Shown here: positions 36,547-44,220 of the stretch, in pieces | Numbering within the stretch: the first letter of the stretch is position 1 | How the letters are laid out: the number at the start of each line of letters is the position of its first letter | NCBI GenBank assembly: GCA_900110595.1 | Contig: FOEZ01000010.1 | Coordinates: 100,379-164,378, forward strand | Length of the DNA stretch: 64,000 bases | Direction: 5' to 3' | Origin: Arthrobacter sp. OV608 | Lineage (GTDB): Bacteria > Actinomycetota > Actinomycetes > Actinomycetales > Micrococcaceae | Notes under the pieces: model-generated | The model's database searches: none | What the model was told of the DNA's origin: nothing | The model's input: only the letters and a program-made list of their open reading frames with translations | Made by a program: the position numbers and the translations under genes

Positions 36547-37601
36547 TGACAGCCATCACCCAGATCGCCACGCTGTACCGGGAGCGGGACACCCTGCCGC
36601 TGCGGACCCGCCTGTTGTGCATGTTCGGCGCCGTGGCCGCCTTGCATGCAGCCGCCGTCGTACTTTTACTCAGCGGCACGCCAGGGGCATCCGGCGCGCA
36701 GGCACTCACCTGGGGGCTGGTCCTCACCGCGTATCTCGCCGGCGTGAAGCACAGCTACGACTGGGACCACCTCGCCGCCATCGACAACTCCACCCGCAAA
36801 TTCGTGGCGGACCGCCAGGACCCGGTGAGCGTCGGGTTCGCCTTCAGCTTGGGCCACAGTTCGGTGGTGACGCTCGCGGGGGTGCTGGTGATTGCCGGCA
36901 CCGCGGCCGTGGGTGGGTTGATGCAGGACGGGTCCGCCGGCAACCTGGTCCTCGGCCTGATCGGAAGCGGCGTTTCCGGGCTGTTCCTGCTGGTGATGGG
37001 CCTGTTCAACGGATCGGCCTTTCTCCGCTCGGCCCGCGCCTACCGGCGCTCCCGCAGCGGTGGCACCACAGATCCTCAGGACCTGGAGCCGCAGGGGCTG
37101 GTGGCCAGGCTCCTGGCCAGGCCCCTGTCCAGAGTGCGGCGGCCACGGAACATTTACGTCATCGGTTTCCTGTTCGGGCTGGGCTTCGATACCGCCACCA
37201 CCATCGGGCTGCTGATGATGACGACGGCGGCGTCCCTGGCCGGAGTGCCGCCGTTCGCCTTGCTGGCGCTGCCGCTCGCGTTCACGGCCGCCATGACGCT
37301 GTGCGATTCGGTGAACGGGCTGGCCATGATGCGGATGTACCGTTCGGCCCTCGCCGACCCTCAGCGGAAGCTCGGCTTCAATGCCCTGGTCACGGGCATC
37401 TCCGCCGTGTCCGCTCTGTTCATCGCGGCCATCACCTTGGGCGGATTTGCGAATGCCGCCTTCACTTTGGAGGATCCCCTGACGGCTTGGCTGGGATCCA
37501 TCGATCTGGGCGACGCCGGCCTGCTGCTGGTGGCGTTGCTGCTGGCAGTGTGGGGAGCCGCGGCGCTGAAGGCGCGGCGAGCGGGCGGTTCGAGGCCCTG
37601 A
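36546..37601 (+). CDS. Nickel/cobalt transporter, NiCoT family
   Basis: NiCoT permeases import nickel with high affinity; here the neighbours show that the metal serves urease. The ATG overlaps the last base of the ureD stop, so it is in the operon. The 351-aa protein has about eight membrane segments, the family signature with HxxDxDH (HSYDWDH, 69-75, then LAAIDN), FSLGHSSVV and GFLFGLGFDTATTIGLLM. A Ser/Arg/Asp-rich cytoplasmic loop lies in the middle. The trailing GGSRP end is unremarkable. Confidence 0.95.
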   Translation: MTAITQIATLYRERDTLPLRTRLLCMFGAVAALHAAAVVLLLSGTPGASGAQALTWGLVLTAYLAGVKHSYDWDHLAAIDNSTRKFVADRQDPVSVGFAFSLGHSSVVTLAGVLVIAGTAAVGGLMQDGSAGNLVLGLIGSGVSGLFLLVMGLFNGSAFLRSARAYRRSRSGGTTDPQDLEPQGLVARLLARPLSRVRRPRNIYVIGFLFGLGFDTATTIGLLMMTTAASLAGVPPFALLALPLAFTAAMTLCDSVNGLAMMRMYRSALADPQRKLGFNALVTGISAVSALFIAAITLGGFANAAFTLEDPLTAWLGSIDLGDAGLLLVALLLAVWGAAALKARRAGGSRP

Positions 37602-37684
37602 CCCAAGGCGAAGCAGAGGAGACCGCCGGGCGCCGCGGGCAGGCGGAGACCGCCGGCTGGGGGCGCGAACGTTGCAGCACAGGC

Positions 37685-38137
37685 TCAGGCGGCCATCCGG
37701 CCCTTGCTCTTCCGGTGCGGCCGGTGCTTCGCCTGATCCGCAACATGCGCGCGAACGCCCAACGGGACGTGCCCGCCGTCGGGAACTGTTGTGTCGGCGT
37801 GCAGGTGCACGCCGTGCTCAATCAGGACCCCCGAGCCGATCCTCGAATGGCTCCCAATGTGCACGCGGCTTCCCACCACCGTGCCGCGGCCGATCCGCAC
37901 GCCGTCACCGATCACCGTGCGGTCGCCGATGGTCGCGTCGCGGTCGATCCAGCTGCCACGCCCGATGCGGCAGCCCGAGCCGATCCGGGCGCCGTACTCC
38001 ACGTAAGTCATCGGACCGATGGTCGCGCTCCCGGCCACTGATGCGCCGGGGGCGATGAGGCCGCCACCGTTCACATGGCGGGCGTAGCGGGTGACCTTCC
38101 CGGCGTCATCTTCAACTGATACAAACTTCGCGTTCAT
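37685..38137 (-). CDS. Left-handed beta-helix (hexapeptide repeat) protein
   Basis: The 150-aa product consists largely of hexapeptide repeats of the [LIV]-G-x4 type, such as IGPMTYVEYGARIGSGCRIG and IGDRTVIGDGVRIGRGTVVG, the fold of acetyltransferases and gamma-class carbonic anhydrases. It lacks the three-histidine zinc set of a carbonic anhydrase in obvious positions and is short for an acetyltransferase, so function is unknown. GAGGG precedes the ATG. It is convergent with the nickel transporter. Confidence 0.72.
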   Translation of the reverse strand: MNAKFVSVEDDAGKVTRYARHVNGGGLIAPGASVAGSATIGPMTYVEYGARIGSGCRIGRGSWIDRDATIGDRTVIGDGVRIGRGTVVGSRVHIGSHSRIGSGVLIEHGVHLHADTTVPDGGHVPLGVRAHVADQAKHRPHRKSKGRMAA

Positions 38138-38222
38138 TCAATCCCTCGTCTGAAGGCGCGGACTCTTCCGCACACTCAGTTAACGGTCAGCAACTCAAAG
38201 GGATTCCCGGATGGGCGGGGTA

Positions 38223-38882
38223 CTAGGCCACCAGGTTCGCGGCCGCGGTATCCATGTGTTCCCGGATGGTCTTGCGGGCCAGGGACGCGTCGCCGGTTTC
38301 GATCGCGGCCACGATGTCGTGGTGGCGGTCCACGCTCATGTTGCGGACGCCCTTCTCCAACCCGGCGAACATGATGGACATTCGGATGGAGCCTTCCAGC
38401 GATTCCCACGTGTGCAGCAGGGTCTCGTTTTTCGTGAGCCGGCACAGGGTGCGGTGGAACTCCAGGTCCGATTCAACGCGCTCTTGCAGGCCTGCCTTTT
38501 CGGCCGCCTTCATGGCATCAATAGCGGAGCGCAGGGAGCCAATGACACTCTGCCGGTCAGGCAGTTCGCACAGCGTGCGGGCCGCCAGGGATTCCAGGGC
38601 AGCCCGGACAGCGTAAATATCCCGGATTTCCTTCTCATCCAGGTGGCGGACGGACAGCCGGCCGCGCGGCCCGGCGGACAGCAGCCCCTCCTGCTCCAGC
38701 TGCCGAAGCGCCTCACGGAGGGTTCCGCGGCTGATCTGGAGCATCTCGGACAGTTCGGTCTCCACCAGGTGCCGGCCGGGTTCCAGTTCACCGCTGGTGA
38801 TAGCGGTCCTCAATGCCGCCAGTGCCTGCTCGCGCAGGCTTTTCTTCTGCAGTCCCAGCAGCGGTGCGCTCACTCCGGCCAT
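38223..38882 (-). CDS. GntR-family regulator with FCD domain
   Basis: The ATG at 38880-38882 gives 219 residues, the usual FadR-like length; the open frame upstream runs through the operator and is not coding. The winged helix-turn-helix shows HLVETELSEMLQISRGTLRE, and the FCD effector domain shows metal-type residues in DLEFHRTLC, VDRHHDIVAAIETGD and REHMDTAA. It heads the reverse-strand side of the catabolic locus. It probably represses itself and both divergent operons through the ACTGTnnACAGT-like sites at 38908 and 42395-42483; the inducer is probably a pathway sugar phosphate or acid. Confidence 0.9.
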   Translation of the reverse strand: MAGVSAPLLGLQKKSLREQALAALRTAITSGELEPGRHLVETELSEMLQISRGTLREALRQLEQEGLLSAGPRGRLSVRHLDEKEIRDIYAVRAALESLAARTLCELPDRQSVIGSLRSAIDAMKAAEKAGLQERVESDLEFHRTLCRLTKNETLLHTWESLEGSIRMSIMFAGLEKGVRNMSVDRHHDIVAAIETGDASLARKTIREHMDTAAANLVA

Positions 38883-38907
38883 GGTGTCTGTCCTCAATGT
38901 TGTAAGT

Positions 38908-38923
38908 CGACTGTTTACAGTCG
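38908..38923. promoter_or_regulatory. GntR operator at its own gene
   Basis: CGACTGTTTACAGTCG has perfect 7-bp arms around TT. It lies 26 bp upstream of the regulator start and matches the three sites between the divergent operons, so autoregulation is likely. Confidence 0.75.
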
Positions 38924-39024
38924 TAATCCGATAGTACGGCAGAAAGCACGGCACCGGGCGGGACCTGGTGCCGTGCTTTCTGCGGTGATGGACCTTTGCT
39001 GAACTCCTGGCCAGCAAAGGACGG

Positions 39025-40056
39025 CTACCCGAGTTCGGCCAGCACCTTCGCCACGATGCGGTCCACAGCGAGGCCGTAGCGGTCGTGCAGCGTGGGCAGG
39101 GCGCCGGCGTCGAGGAACTGGTCCGGCAGCGCCACGGGAACCACGCGCTTGCCCACCCCGGCGGTCACGACGGCGGACGCAACCGTTTCGAACAGCCCGC
39201 CCACTACCGAGTGGTTTTCCAGGGTGACGGCCAGCCGGTCTGTATTGATCTCGGCGAGGATGGTTTCGGCGTCGAACGGCTTGATGGTGGGGGTGTGCAC
39301 GACGGCGACGTCCACGTTGTGTGCCGCCAGCGCCTTGGCGGCCTGGAGGGCGCGCATGGTCATCAGGCCGGAGGAGATGAACACCACGTCGTTGCCGCCG
39401 CGCAGCACCTTGGCCTTGCCGAGTTCGAACGTGTAGTCGTACTCGTCCAGCACGGTGGGGACGTTGCCGCGCAGCAGGCGCAGGTAGGTCGGTCCGTCCG
39501 AGGCTGCGAGCTGGGGGACTGCCTGTTCGATGTCGATCGAGTCGCAGGGGTCAACGATGGTCAGGTTGGGCATGCCGCGGAAGATCGCCATGTCCTCGGT
39601 GGCCTGGTGGCTGGGGCCGTACCCCGTGGTGAGGCCGGGCAGGCCGCCCACGATGTTCACGTTCAGGTTCGGCTCGGCCGCGTCCAGGCAGAGGAAATCG
39701 TAGGCGCGGCGGGCGGCGAACACGGAGTAGGTGGATGCGAACGGCACCAGCCCGGTCTCGGCAAGGCCGGCCGCGGCGCCGAAGAGCAGCTGTTCGGCCA
39801 TGCCCATCTGGAAGAAGCGCTCCGGGAAGGCCTTGGCGAAGATGTGCATGTCCGTGTACTTGCCCAAGTCCGCGGTCAGGCCCACGATCTTGTCGTTCTC
39901 CTGCGCTGCCTTGACCAGTGCGTGCCCGAACGGTGCGGAGCTGGTTTTCTGGCCCGGATCGGCGAAGGAAGCGATCATCGCCGAGGTCTTCAGCTTCGGC
40001 TTGGCGGGTGCTGCAGCGGCTGCTGCAGTGTCGGGGGCCTCGGTGGTGGTGCTCAT
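39025..40056 (-). CDS. Transketolase-like protein, C-terminal (pyrimidine/transketolase) subunit
   Basis: Split transketolases place the thiamine-diphosphate halves on two chains. This 343-aa subunit has the pyrimidine-binding half: GLTADLGKYTDMHIFAKAFPERFFQMGMAEQ with the conserved glutamate in AEQ, GPSHQATEDMAIFRGMPN, and a C-terminal transketolase domain. The first 25 residues are Ala/Pro-rich. Its ATG overlaps the stop of the N-terminal subunit gene. Split forms with a DhaK-type kinase nearby are known from D-apulose-4-phosphate breakdown, which supports a dedicated catabolic use. Confidence 0.92.
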   Translation of the reverse strand: MSTTTEAPDTAAAAAAPAKPKLKTSAMIASFADPGQKTSSAPFGHALVKAAQENDKIVGLTADLGKYTDMHIFAKAFPERFFQMGMAEQLLFGAAAGLAETGLVPFASTYSVFAARRAYDFLCLDAAEPNLNVNIVGGLPGLTTGYGPSHQATEDMAIFRGMPNLTIVDPCDSIDIEQAVPQLAASDGPTYLRLLRGNVPTVLDEYDYTFELGKAKVLRGGNDVVFISSGLMTMRALQAAKALAAHNVDVAVVHTPTIKPFDAETILAEINTDRLAVTLENHSVVGGLFETVASAVVTAGVGKRVVPVALPDQFLDAGALPTLHDRYGLAVDRIVAKVLAELG

Positions 40057-40979
40057 GCTGAAGCCTTTCCTTCATATCCGGCGGTGAGCTGCTCGCGGCA
40101 GGTCTGCCATTCGTCTTCTTCGATGCGCATAAAGTGCGCCTTTTCGCGGTTTTCCAGCAGCGGTACTCCGCGGCCCACCTTCGTGTCGCAGAGGATTACT
40201 GAAGGGCGTCCGACGGCGGCGGCCTGGGCGGCTGCATTGTCGAACGCTGCGAGCAGCGCGCCGACTTCGTTGCCGTCCACACGCTGGGTGTACCAGCCGA
40301 ACGATTCCCACTTTTCGGTCACAGGCTCGGTGCGGAGCACGGTGTCGGTTTTGCCGTCCGCCTGCAAGGCGTTGATGTCCACCATCGCGGTGAGGTTGCC
40401 GAGCTGGTGGTGGTGCGCGCCCATGGCGGCCTCCCAGGTGGAGCCTTCGTCCAGTTCGCCGTCCGAGAGGAAGTTGAACACCCGGGCGTTCGAGCCCTGG
40501 TAGCGCAGGCCCAGGGCCATGCCGACGGCGATGGTCAGTCCGTGGCCCAGTGAACCGCCGGAGATTTCCATGCCGGGCGTGTAGGTGGACATCCCTGACA
40601 TTGGCAGCCGGGAATCGTCGGAGCCGTAGGTCTCGAGCTCTTCGACCGGCACGATCCCGGCCTCTGCCAGGGCGGCGTAGTGGCCGATCGCGTAGTGGCC
40701 GGTGGAGAGCAGGAACCGGTCGCGGGCTTCCCAGTGCGGGTCCTCGGCGCGGAACCGGAGCTGATCGCCGTAGACCGTGGCGAGCATGTCGGCTGCGCCG
40801 AGGGCCTGGCCCACGTAGCCCTGGCCCTGGACCTCGCCCATGTTCAGGGCGTGGTGCCGGATCCGGAAGGCAGCGGCGCTGATCTTGGCGATGCGCTCTT
40901 GGGTTACCGTGCCACGCGCCGCTCCGTCTTCCAGTGCCCCGGCCGCTGTTGGCCGGTCCTGGACGGTGTTTGTTGCCAT
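40053..40979 (-). CDS. Transketolase-like protein, N-terminal (ThDP-binding) subunit
   Basis: From the ATG at 40977-40979 (GGAG upstream) the protein has 308 residues; a start 12 codons earlier lacks a ribosome site. The diphosphate-binding motif is SDGELDEGSTWEAAMGAHHH followed by VDINALQ, and RFLLSTGHYAIGHYAALAEAG and GGSLGHGLTIAVGMALG are typical. It pairs with the overlapping gene at 39025. It is downstream of the MHS transporter gene in the same direction, with a 35-bp gap. Confidence 0.92.
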   Translation of the reverse strand: MATNTVQDRPTAAGALEDGAARGTVTQERIAKISAAAFRIRHHALNMGEVQGQGYVGQALGAADMLATVYGDQLRFRAEDPHWEARDRFLLSTGHYAIGHYAALAEAGIVPVEELETYGSDDSRLPMSGMSTYTPGMEISGGSLGHGLTIAVGMALGLRYQGSNARVFNFLSDGELDEGSTWEAAMGAHHHQLGNLTAMVDINALQADGKTDTVLRTEPVTEKWESFGWYTQRVDGNEVGALLAAFDNAAAQAAAVGRPSVILCDTKVGRGVPLLENREKAHFMRIEEDEWQTCREQLTAGYEGKASA

Positions 40980-41014
40980 TACTTGCTCCGTGTTCGTGTG
41001 GTTCGTGACCGTCA

Positions 41015-42352
41015 TTAGACGCTTACCGTGTTGGGGGTGCTTTTGGTGGCTTCGTCCGCCAGGTCCCGCTCACGCTTGCCCCAGGTTTCCCGGGTGGCCA
41101 CTGCGGCCCAGAGACCGATCAGCGCGTAGGTGCCGAAGAGCAGTGCCGGGCCCATCCAGCCGAAGCTGACGAACAGCAGGGTGGTGATGAACGGGGTGAA
41201 ACCGGAAACCATGGCGGAGATCTGGTAGGCCAGGCTGGCGCCGGAAGCGCGGGTCTTGGCCTGGAAGAGCTCCGGGAACCAGGCGCCCTGGGCGCCGGCC
41301 AGGGAGTTCTGGCAGACCGCGTAGGAGATCACGATGGTGATGATGATGGCGATGAAGAGGCCCGTGTTGACTAGGAGGAACATCGGAATCGCGAAGAGTG
41401 CGGCGAAGGCGGTGGACCAGATGTAGAGGGGCCGGCGGCCGATGCGGTCTGTCAGGCGGGCCCAGGCCATGGTGGCGAGGATGCCTATGGCGGAGGCGAT
41501 GCAGAGGGCGACGAGGGTCTGGGTCTTGTCCGCGAGCTTTTCCGTGTGCAGGTAGGAAATCATGTACGTGATGGACACGGCGTAGCCGGCAGTCTCGGCA
41601 ACGCGGAGGCCGATGCCCTTGACGATATTGCGCCAGTCAGTCTTGATGACCTCAACGATGGGGGACTTCACGATGTCACCGCTGTCCTTGACCTCGTCGA
41701 AGACGGGGGATTCAGGAACCTTGGACCGGATGATCAGGCCCACGGCTACGAGCACGATGCTGGCCAGGAAGGGGACGCGCCAGGCGAGCTCGCCGCCCAG
41801 GTTCACGCTGACCAGGAAGGTCAGGTTAGCCAGCAGCAGGCCCACCGGGAAGCCGGCCTGGACGATGCCGGTATACTTGCCTTTGGACTTCCAGGGTGCG
41901 TGCTCGTAGCTCATCAGGATGGCGCCGCCCCATTCAGCACCGAAGGCCAGGCCCTGGACGATGCGGACGAAGACCAGCAGTGCCGGGGCCAGCAGGCCCA
42001 CAGCGGCGTAGGTGGGCAGCAGGCCGATGGCGAAGGTTGCCAGGCCCATCAGGATGAGCGAAGCAACCAGGACGGGCTTGCGGCCCACCTTGTCACCAAG
42101 GTGGCCACCGATGATGCCGCCCAGCGGGCGGGCCGCGAAGCCGACACCCAGGGTGGCGAAGGAGGCCAGGGTGCCCGTCACGGGATCGCTGCCCGGGAAG
42201 AACGCAGTTCCGAAGTACAGCGCAGCGGCGGTGCCGAAACCGATGAAGTCATACGTCTCGATCACCGCGCCCACCCCGGAGCCAATGGCAACGCGCCTGG
42301 CGTCCTTGGTTCCGTGGACCGGACCGCGCATGTTCAGAGCATCTTTGCTCAT
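41015..42352 (-). CDS. MFS transporter, metabolite:H+ symporter (MHS) family
   Basis: The 445-aa protein has twelve predicted membrane segments and MHS signatures: SGVGAVIETYDFIGFGTAAAL near the N terminus, GHLGDKVGRKPVL in loop 2-3 and LTDRIGRRPLYIW in loop 8-9. MHS members import organic acids, betaines or polyol-like compounds with protons. It is the first gene of the reverse-strand operon, and its promoter region is shared with the opposite isomerase gene. AAAGGGA precedes the ATG. The substrate is presumably the compound degraded by the locus. Confidence 0.92.
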   Translation of the reverse strand: MSKDALNMRGPVHGTKDARRVAIGSGVGAVIETYDFIGFGTAAALYFGTAFFPGSDPVTGTLASFATLGVGFAARPLGGIIGGHLGDKVGRKPVLVASLILMGLATFAIGLLPTYAAVGLLAPALLVFVRIVQGLAFGAEWGGAILMSYEHAPWKSKGKYTGIVQAGFPVGLLLANLTFLVSVNLGGELAWRVPFLASIVLVAVGLIIRSKVPESPVFDEVKDSGDIVKSPIVEVIKTDWRNIVKGIGLRVAETAGYAVSITYMISYLHTEKLADKTQTLVALCIASAIGILATMAWARLTDRIGRRPLYIWSTAFAALFAIPMFLLVNTGLFIAIIITIVISYAVCQNSLAGAQGAWFPELFQAKTRASGASLAYQISAMVSGFTPFITTLLFVSFGWMGPALLFGTYALIGLWAAVATRETWGKRERDLADEATKSTPNTVSV

Positions 42353-42394
42353 GGTGGTTCCCTTTCGAAAAGCGACTGAAGGAGTCCGCCGCTG

Positions 42395-42410
42395 TCGACT
42401 GTTAACAAAT
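42395..42410. promoter_or_regulatory. GntR operator site 1 in the divergent promoter region
   Basis: TCGACTGTTAACAAAT contains the shared ACTGTTAACA core (42398-42407). It is nearest the MHS transporter start and would interfere with transcript initiation on the reverse strand. Confidence 0.6.
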
Positions 42411-42441
42411 GATATCCCTAAGTGTGACCCGCATCATGGTT

Positions 42442-42453
42442 ACTGTCAACAGT
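42442..42453. promoter_or_regulatory. GntR operator site 2 in the divergent promoter region
   Basis: ACTGTCAACAGT is a palindrome with perfect 5-bp arms. Its complement contains TTGACA (42444-42449), a good -35 box for the reverse-strand transporter promoter, so binding here would block that promoter. Confidence 0.7.
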
Positions 42454-42465
42454 CACCACCAGAAG

Positions 42466-42483
42466 TTGACTGTTAACATTCAA
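42466..42483. promoter_or_regulatory. GntR operator site 3 and forward promoter
   Basis: TTGACTGTTAACATTCAA is an 18-bp palindrome with one mismatched pair. TTGACT (42466-42471) within it can serve as -35 box with TACTGT at 42490-42495 (18-bp spacer) for the forward isomerase operon. Confidence 0.65.
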
Positions 42484-42536
42484 CAGCGGTACTGTGGTGC
42501 CCATCACTACTGCTTGGCCTGACCAGAGGATCAACG

Positions 42537-43361
42537 ATGTTCCATTCCCGTCTCGGGTGCTCATCCATCAGCTTCCGTCACCAGGAGCTCCCCGTGGCCC
42601 TGCGTAGCATGCGGGAACTGGGCTTCGAAGAAATCGATCTTGGAGCGCTGCCCGGAGTCTGCGACCACGTCCCCTACGAACTCACCGCCACGGCCGTCAA
42701 GGCTGTTTCCGCTGAGGTCTTGGCGTCGGGCCTGCGGGTGCGCTCCGTCAACGGTGACATTGGTGACCTGAATGCAGTGCTCGACGGCGATGCCGCCGCC
42801 GCGAGGCAGCGGCACCTTGACGCCCTGCTTGGCCTTGCCGCTGCAACGGGTGCCAAGGCCCTCGTCCTCCCTTGCGGGGCGCTGGACCACAACCCGGTCC
42901 GGAGCGTTGAAGAGGACCTGGACCTCATCGCCGCCCAACTGATCGGCGCCCGGGAACGGGCGGCGGAGTTCGGCGTCGAACTCTGGACCGAATCGCTGCA
43001 CTTCCTGCGCTTCTGCTGGAACCTGGAGCGCGCAGGACTGCTGGCTGACAGGCTGGCGGCCTCCGGCGTCGGAATCGTTATGGACTTCAGCCACATCACC
43101 GCAGCGGGCGAGGACGTCCACGCCTACCTGGACCGGCACCGCGGCCGCATCACCCACGTCCACCTGCGCGATGCCGTACCGGGGAACATCAACCTCAGCA
43201 TCGGCAACGGCAACGCGGACTTTGCCGGCGGCTTGAAGCGGCTCGCCAGGGACGGTTACACCGGGCACTTCTCGTTGGAGCTGGAAACCCGGGATGTCAC
43301 CCACGACGAACGCCCCGCGGCTGCAGCGAAAGCAGCAAGCTTCATCACCGACCTCATCTGA
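42537..43361 (+). CDS. Sugar phosphate isomerase/epimerase (xylose isomerase-like TIM barrel)
   Basis: The 274-aa protein belongs to the AP-endonuclease-2/xylose-isomerase-like TIM-barrel group, which isomerises or epimerises sugars and their acids with a divalent metal. Likely metal ligands are in ELWTESLHFLRF, VGIVMDFSHITAAGED and THVHLRDA, with a late glutamate in SLELETRD. AGAGGA lies upstream of the ATG. It is the first gene of the forward operon with the SDR, kinase and RpiB-like genes. In a tetrulose or apiose pathway it would be the aldose-ketose isomerase or an epimerase. Confidence 0.88.
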   Translation: MFHSRLGCSSISFRHQELPVALRSMRELGFEEIDLGALPGVCDHVPYELTATAVKAVSAEVLASGLRVRSVNGDIGDLNAVLDGDAAAARQRHLDALLGLAAATGAKALVLPCGALDHNPVRSVEEDLDLIAAQLIGARERAAEFGVELWTESLHFLRFCWNLERAGLLADRLAASGVGIVMDFSHITAAGEDVHAYLDRHRGRITHVHLRDAVPGNINLSIGNGNADFAGGLKRLARDGYTGHFSLELETRDVTHDERPAAAAKAASFITDLI

Positions 43362-43402
43362 TACCCAATCACGCCTAAACCCCACAAAACCAAGGAGCAA
43401 TC

Positions 43403-44176
43403 ATGACCACCATCCAGCGCACCGCCGTCCTCACCGGAGCCACCTCGGAACGGGGCATCGGCCTCACCACCGCCCGCCGTTATGCGAACCAGGGCTGGGC
43501 AGTGGTCATCCTGGACCTCGACGGCGAGAAGTCCGCGAAAGTTGCCGCCGAGATCGGCAATGAATTCAACGTCCCCGCCTTCGGTCACGAAATCGACGTC
43601 GCCAACGAAGCCTCAGTCACCGCTGCACAGGCTGCAGTGGCCGCCGAGGTGGCCGCCGGAAACCTGCCCCCGGTGGGCGCCCTGGCCAACATTGCCGGCA
43701 TCACCTCCCCAGTCCCGTTCCTCGAAACCACGCTGGAACTGTGGCACAAGGTCATGGACGTGAACGCCACCGGCACCTACCTGGTGACCAAGGCCTTCCT
43801 GCCGGCCATGATCGAGAACGGCTGGGGCCGGATCGTGAACATGTCCTCCGTGTCAGCCCAGCGCGGCGGCGGTGTCTTCGGGAAGGTCCCCTACTCGTCG
43901 GCAAAGGCAGCCATCCTCGGCTTCACCAAAGCCCTTGCCCGCGAACTGGGCGCCACCGGCGTCACGGTCAACGCGATCACCCCCGGCGCTGTGGACACCA
44001 ACATCCGCGTGGGCAGCACCGAGGAGCAGGAAGCCGCCATCAACGCCGGCATCCCGCTGGGCCGCAACGCCACCACCGAGGAAGTGGCCGCGGTGATCAC
44101 CTTCCTGTCCTCCGAAGACTCCGCCTACCTCACCGGCACCACCGTGGACATCAACGGGGGAAGCCACATGCACTAA
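43403..44176 (+). CDS. SDR-family dehydrogenase of the catabolic locus
   Basis: The 257-aa classical SDR has TGATSERGIG as cofactor loop (one residue longer than usual), NIAG in place of NNAG, and the catalytic S149, Y164 and K168 (VPYSSAKAA). The C-terminal LTGTTVDINGGSHMH is typical of sugar-alcohol and gluconate-type dehydrogenases. AAGGAG precedes the ATG. In this operon it most likely oxidises a polyol such as threitol or erythritol to the ketose that the kinase then phosphorylates; this is inference. Confidence 0.9.
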   Translation: MTTIQRTAVLTGATSERGIGLTTARRYANQGWAVVILDLDGEKSAKVAAEIGNEFNVPAFGHEIDVANEASVTAAQAAVAAEVAAGNLPPVGALANIAGITSPVPFLETTLELWHKVMDVNATGTYLVTKAFLPAMIENGWGRIVNMSSVSAQRGGGVFGKVPYSSAKAAILGFTKALARELGATGVTVNAITPGAVDTNIRVGSTEEQEAAINAGIPLGRNATTEEVAAVITFLSSEDSAYLTGTTVDINGGSHMH

Positions 44177-44220
44177 CGGTCCCGCCCGCCCACGAAACCA
44201 CGGATGCCGGAGAGCCCACC

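Noticed and set aside
36617-38041. 474-codon forward frame over the nickel transporter
   Set aside because: Its translation is Arg/Gly/His-rich without domains; the NiCoT frame beside it has full family motifs.
43741-44220. Open frame extending the DhaK-type kinase 160 codons upstream
   Set aside because: It runs through the SDR gene in another frame, encodes Arg/His-rich sequence typical of shadows, and kinase similarity starts at the ATG at 44221.
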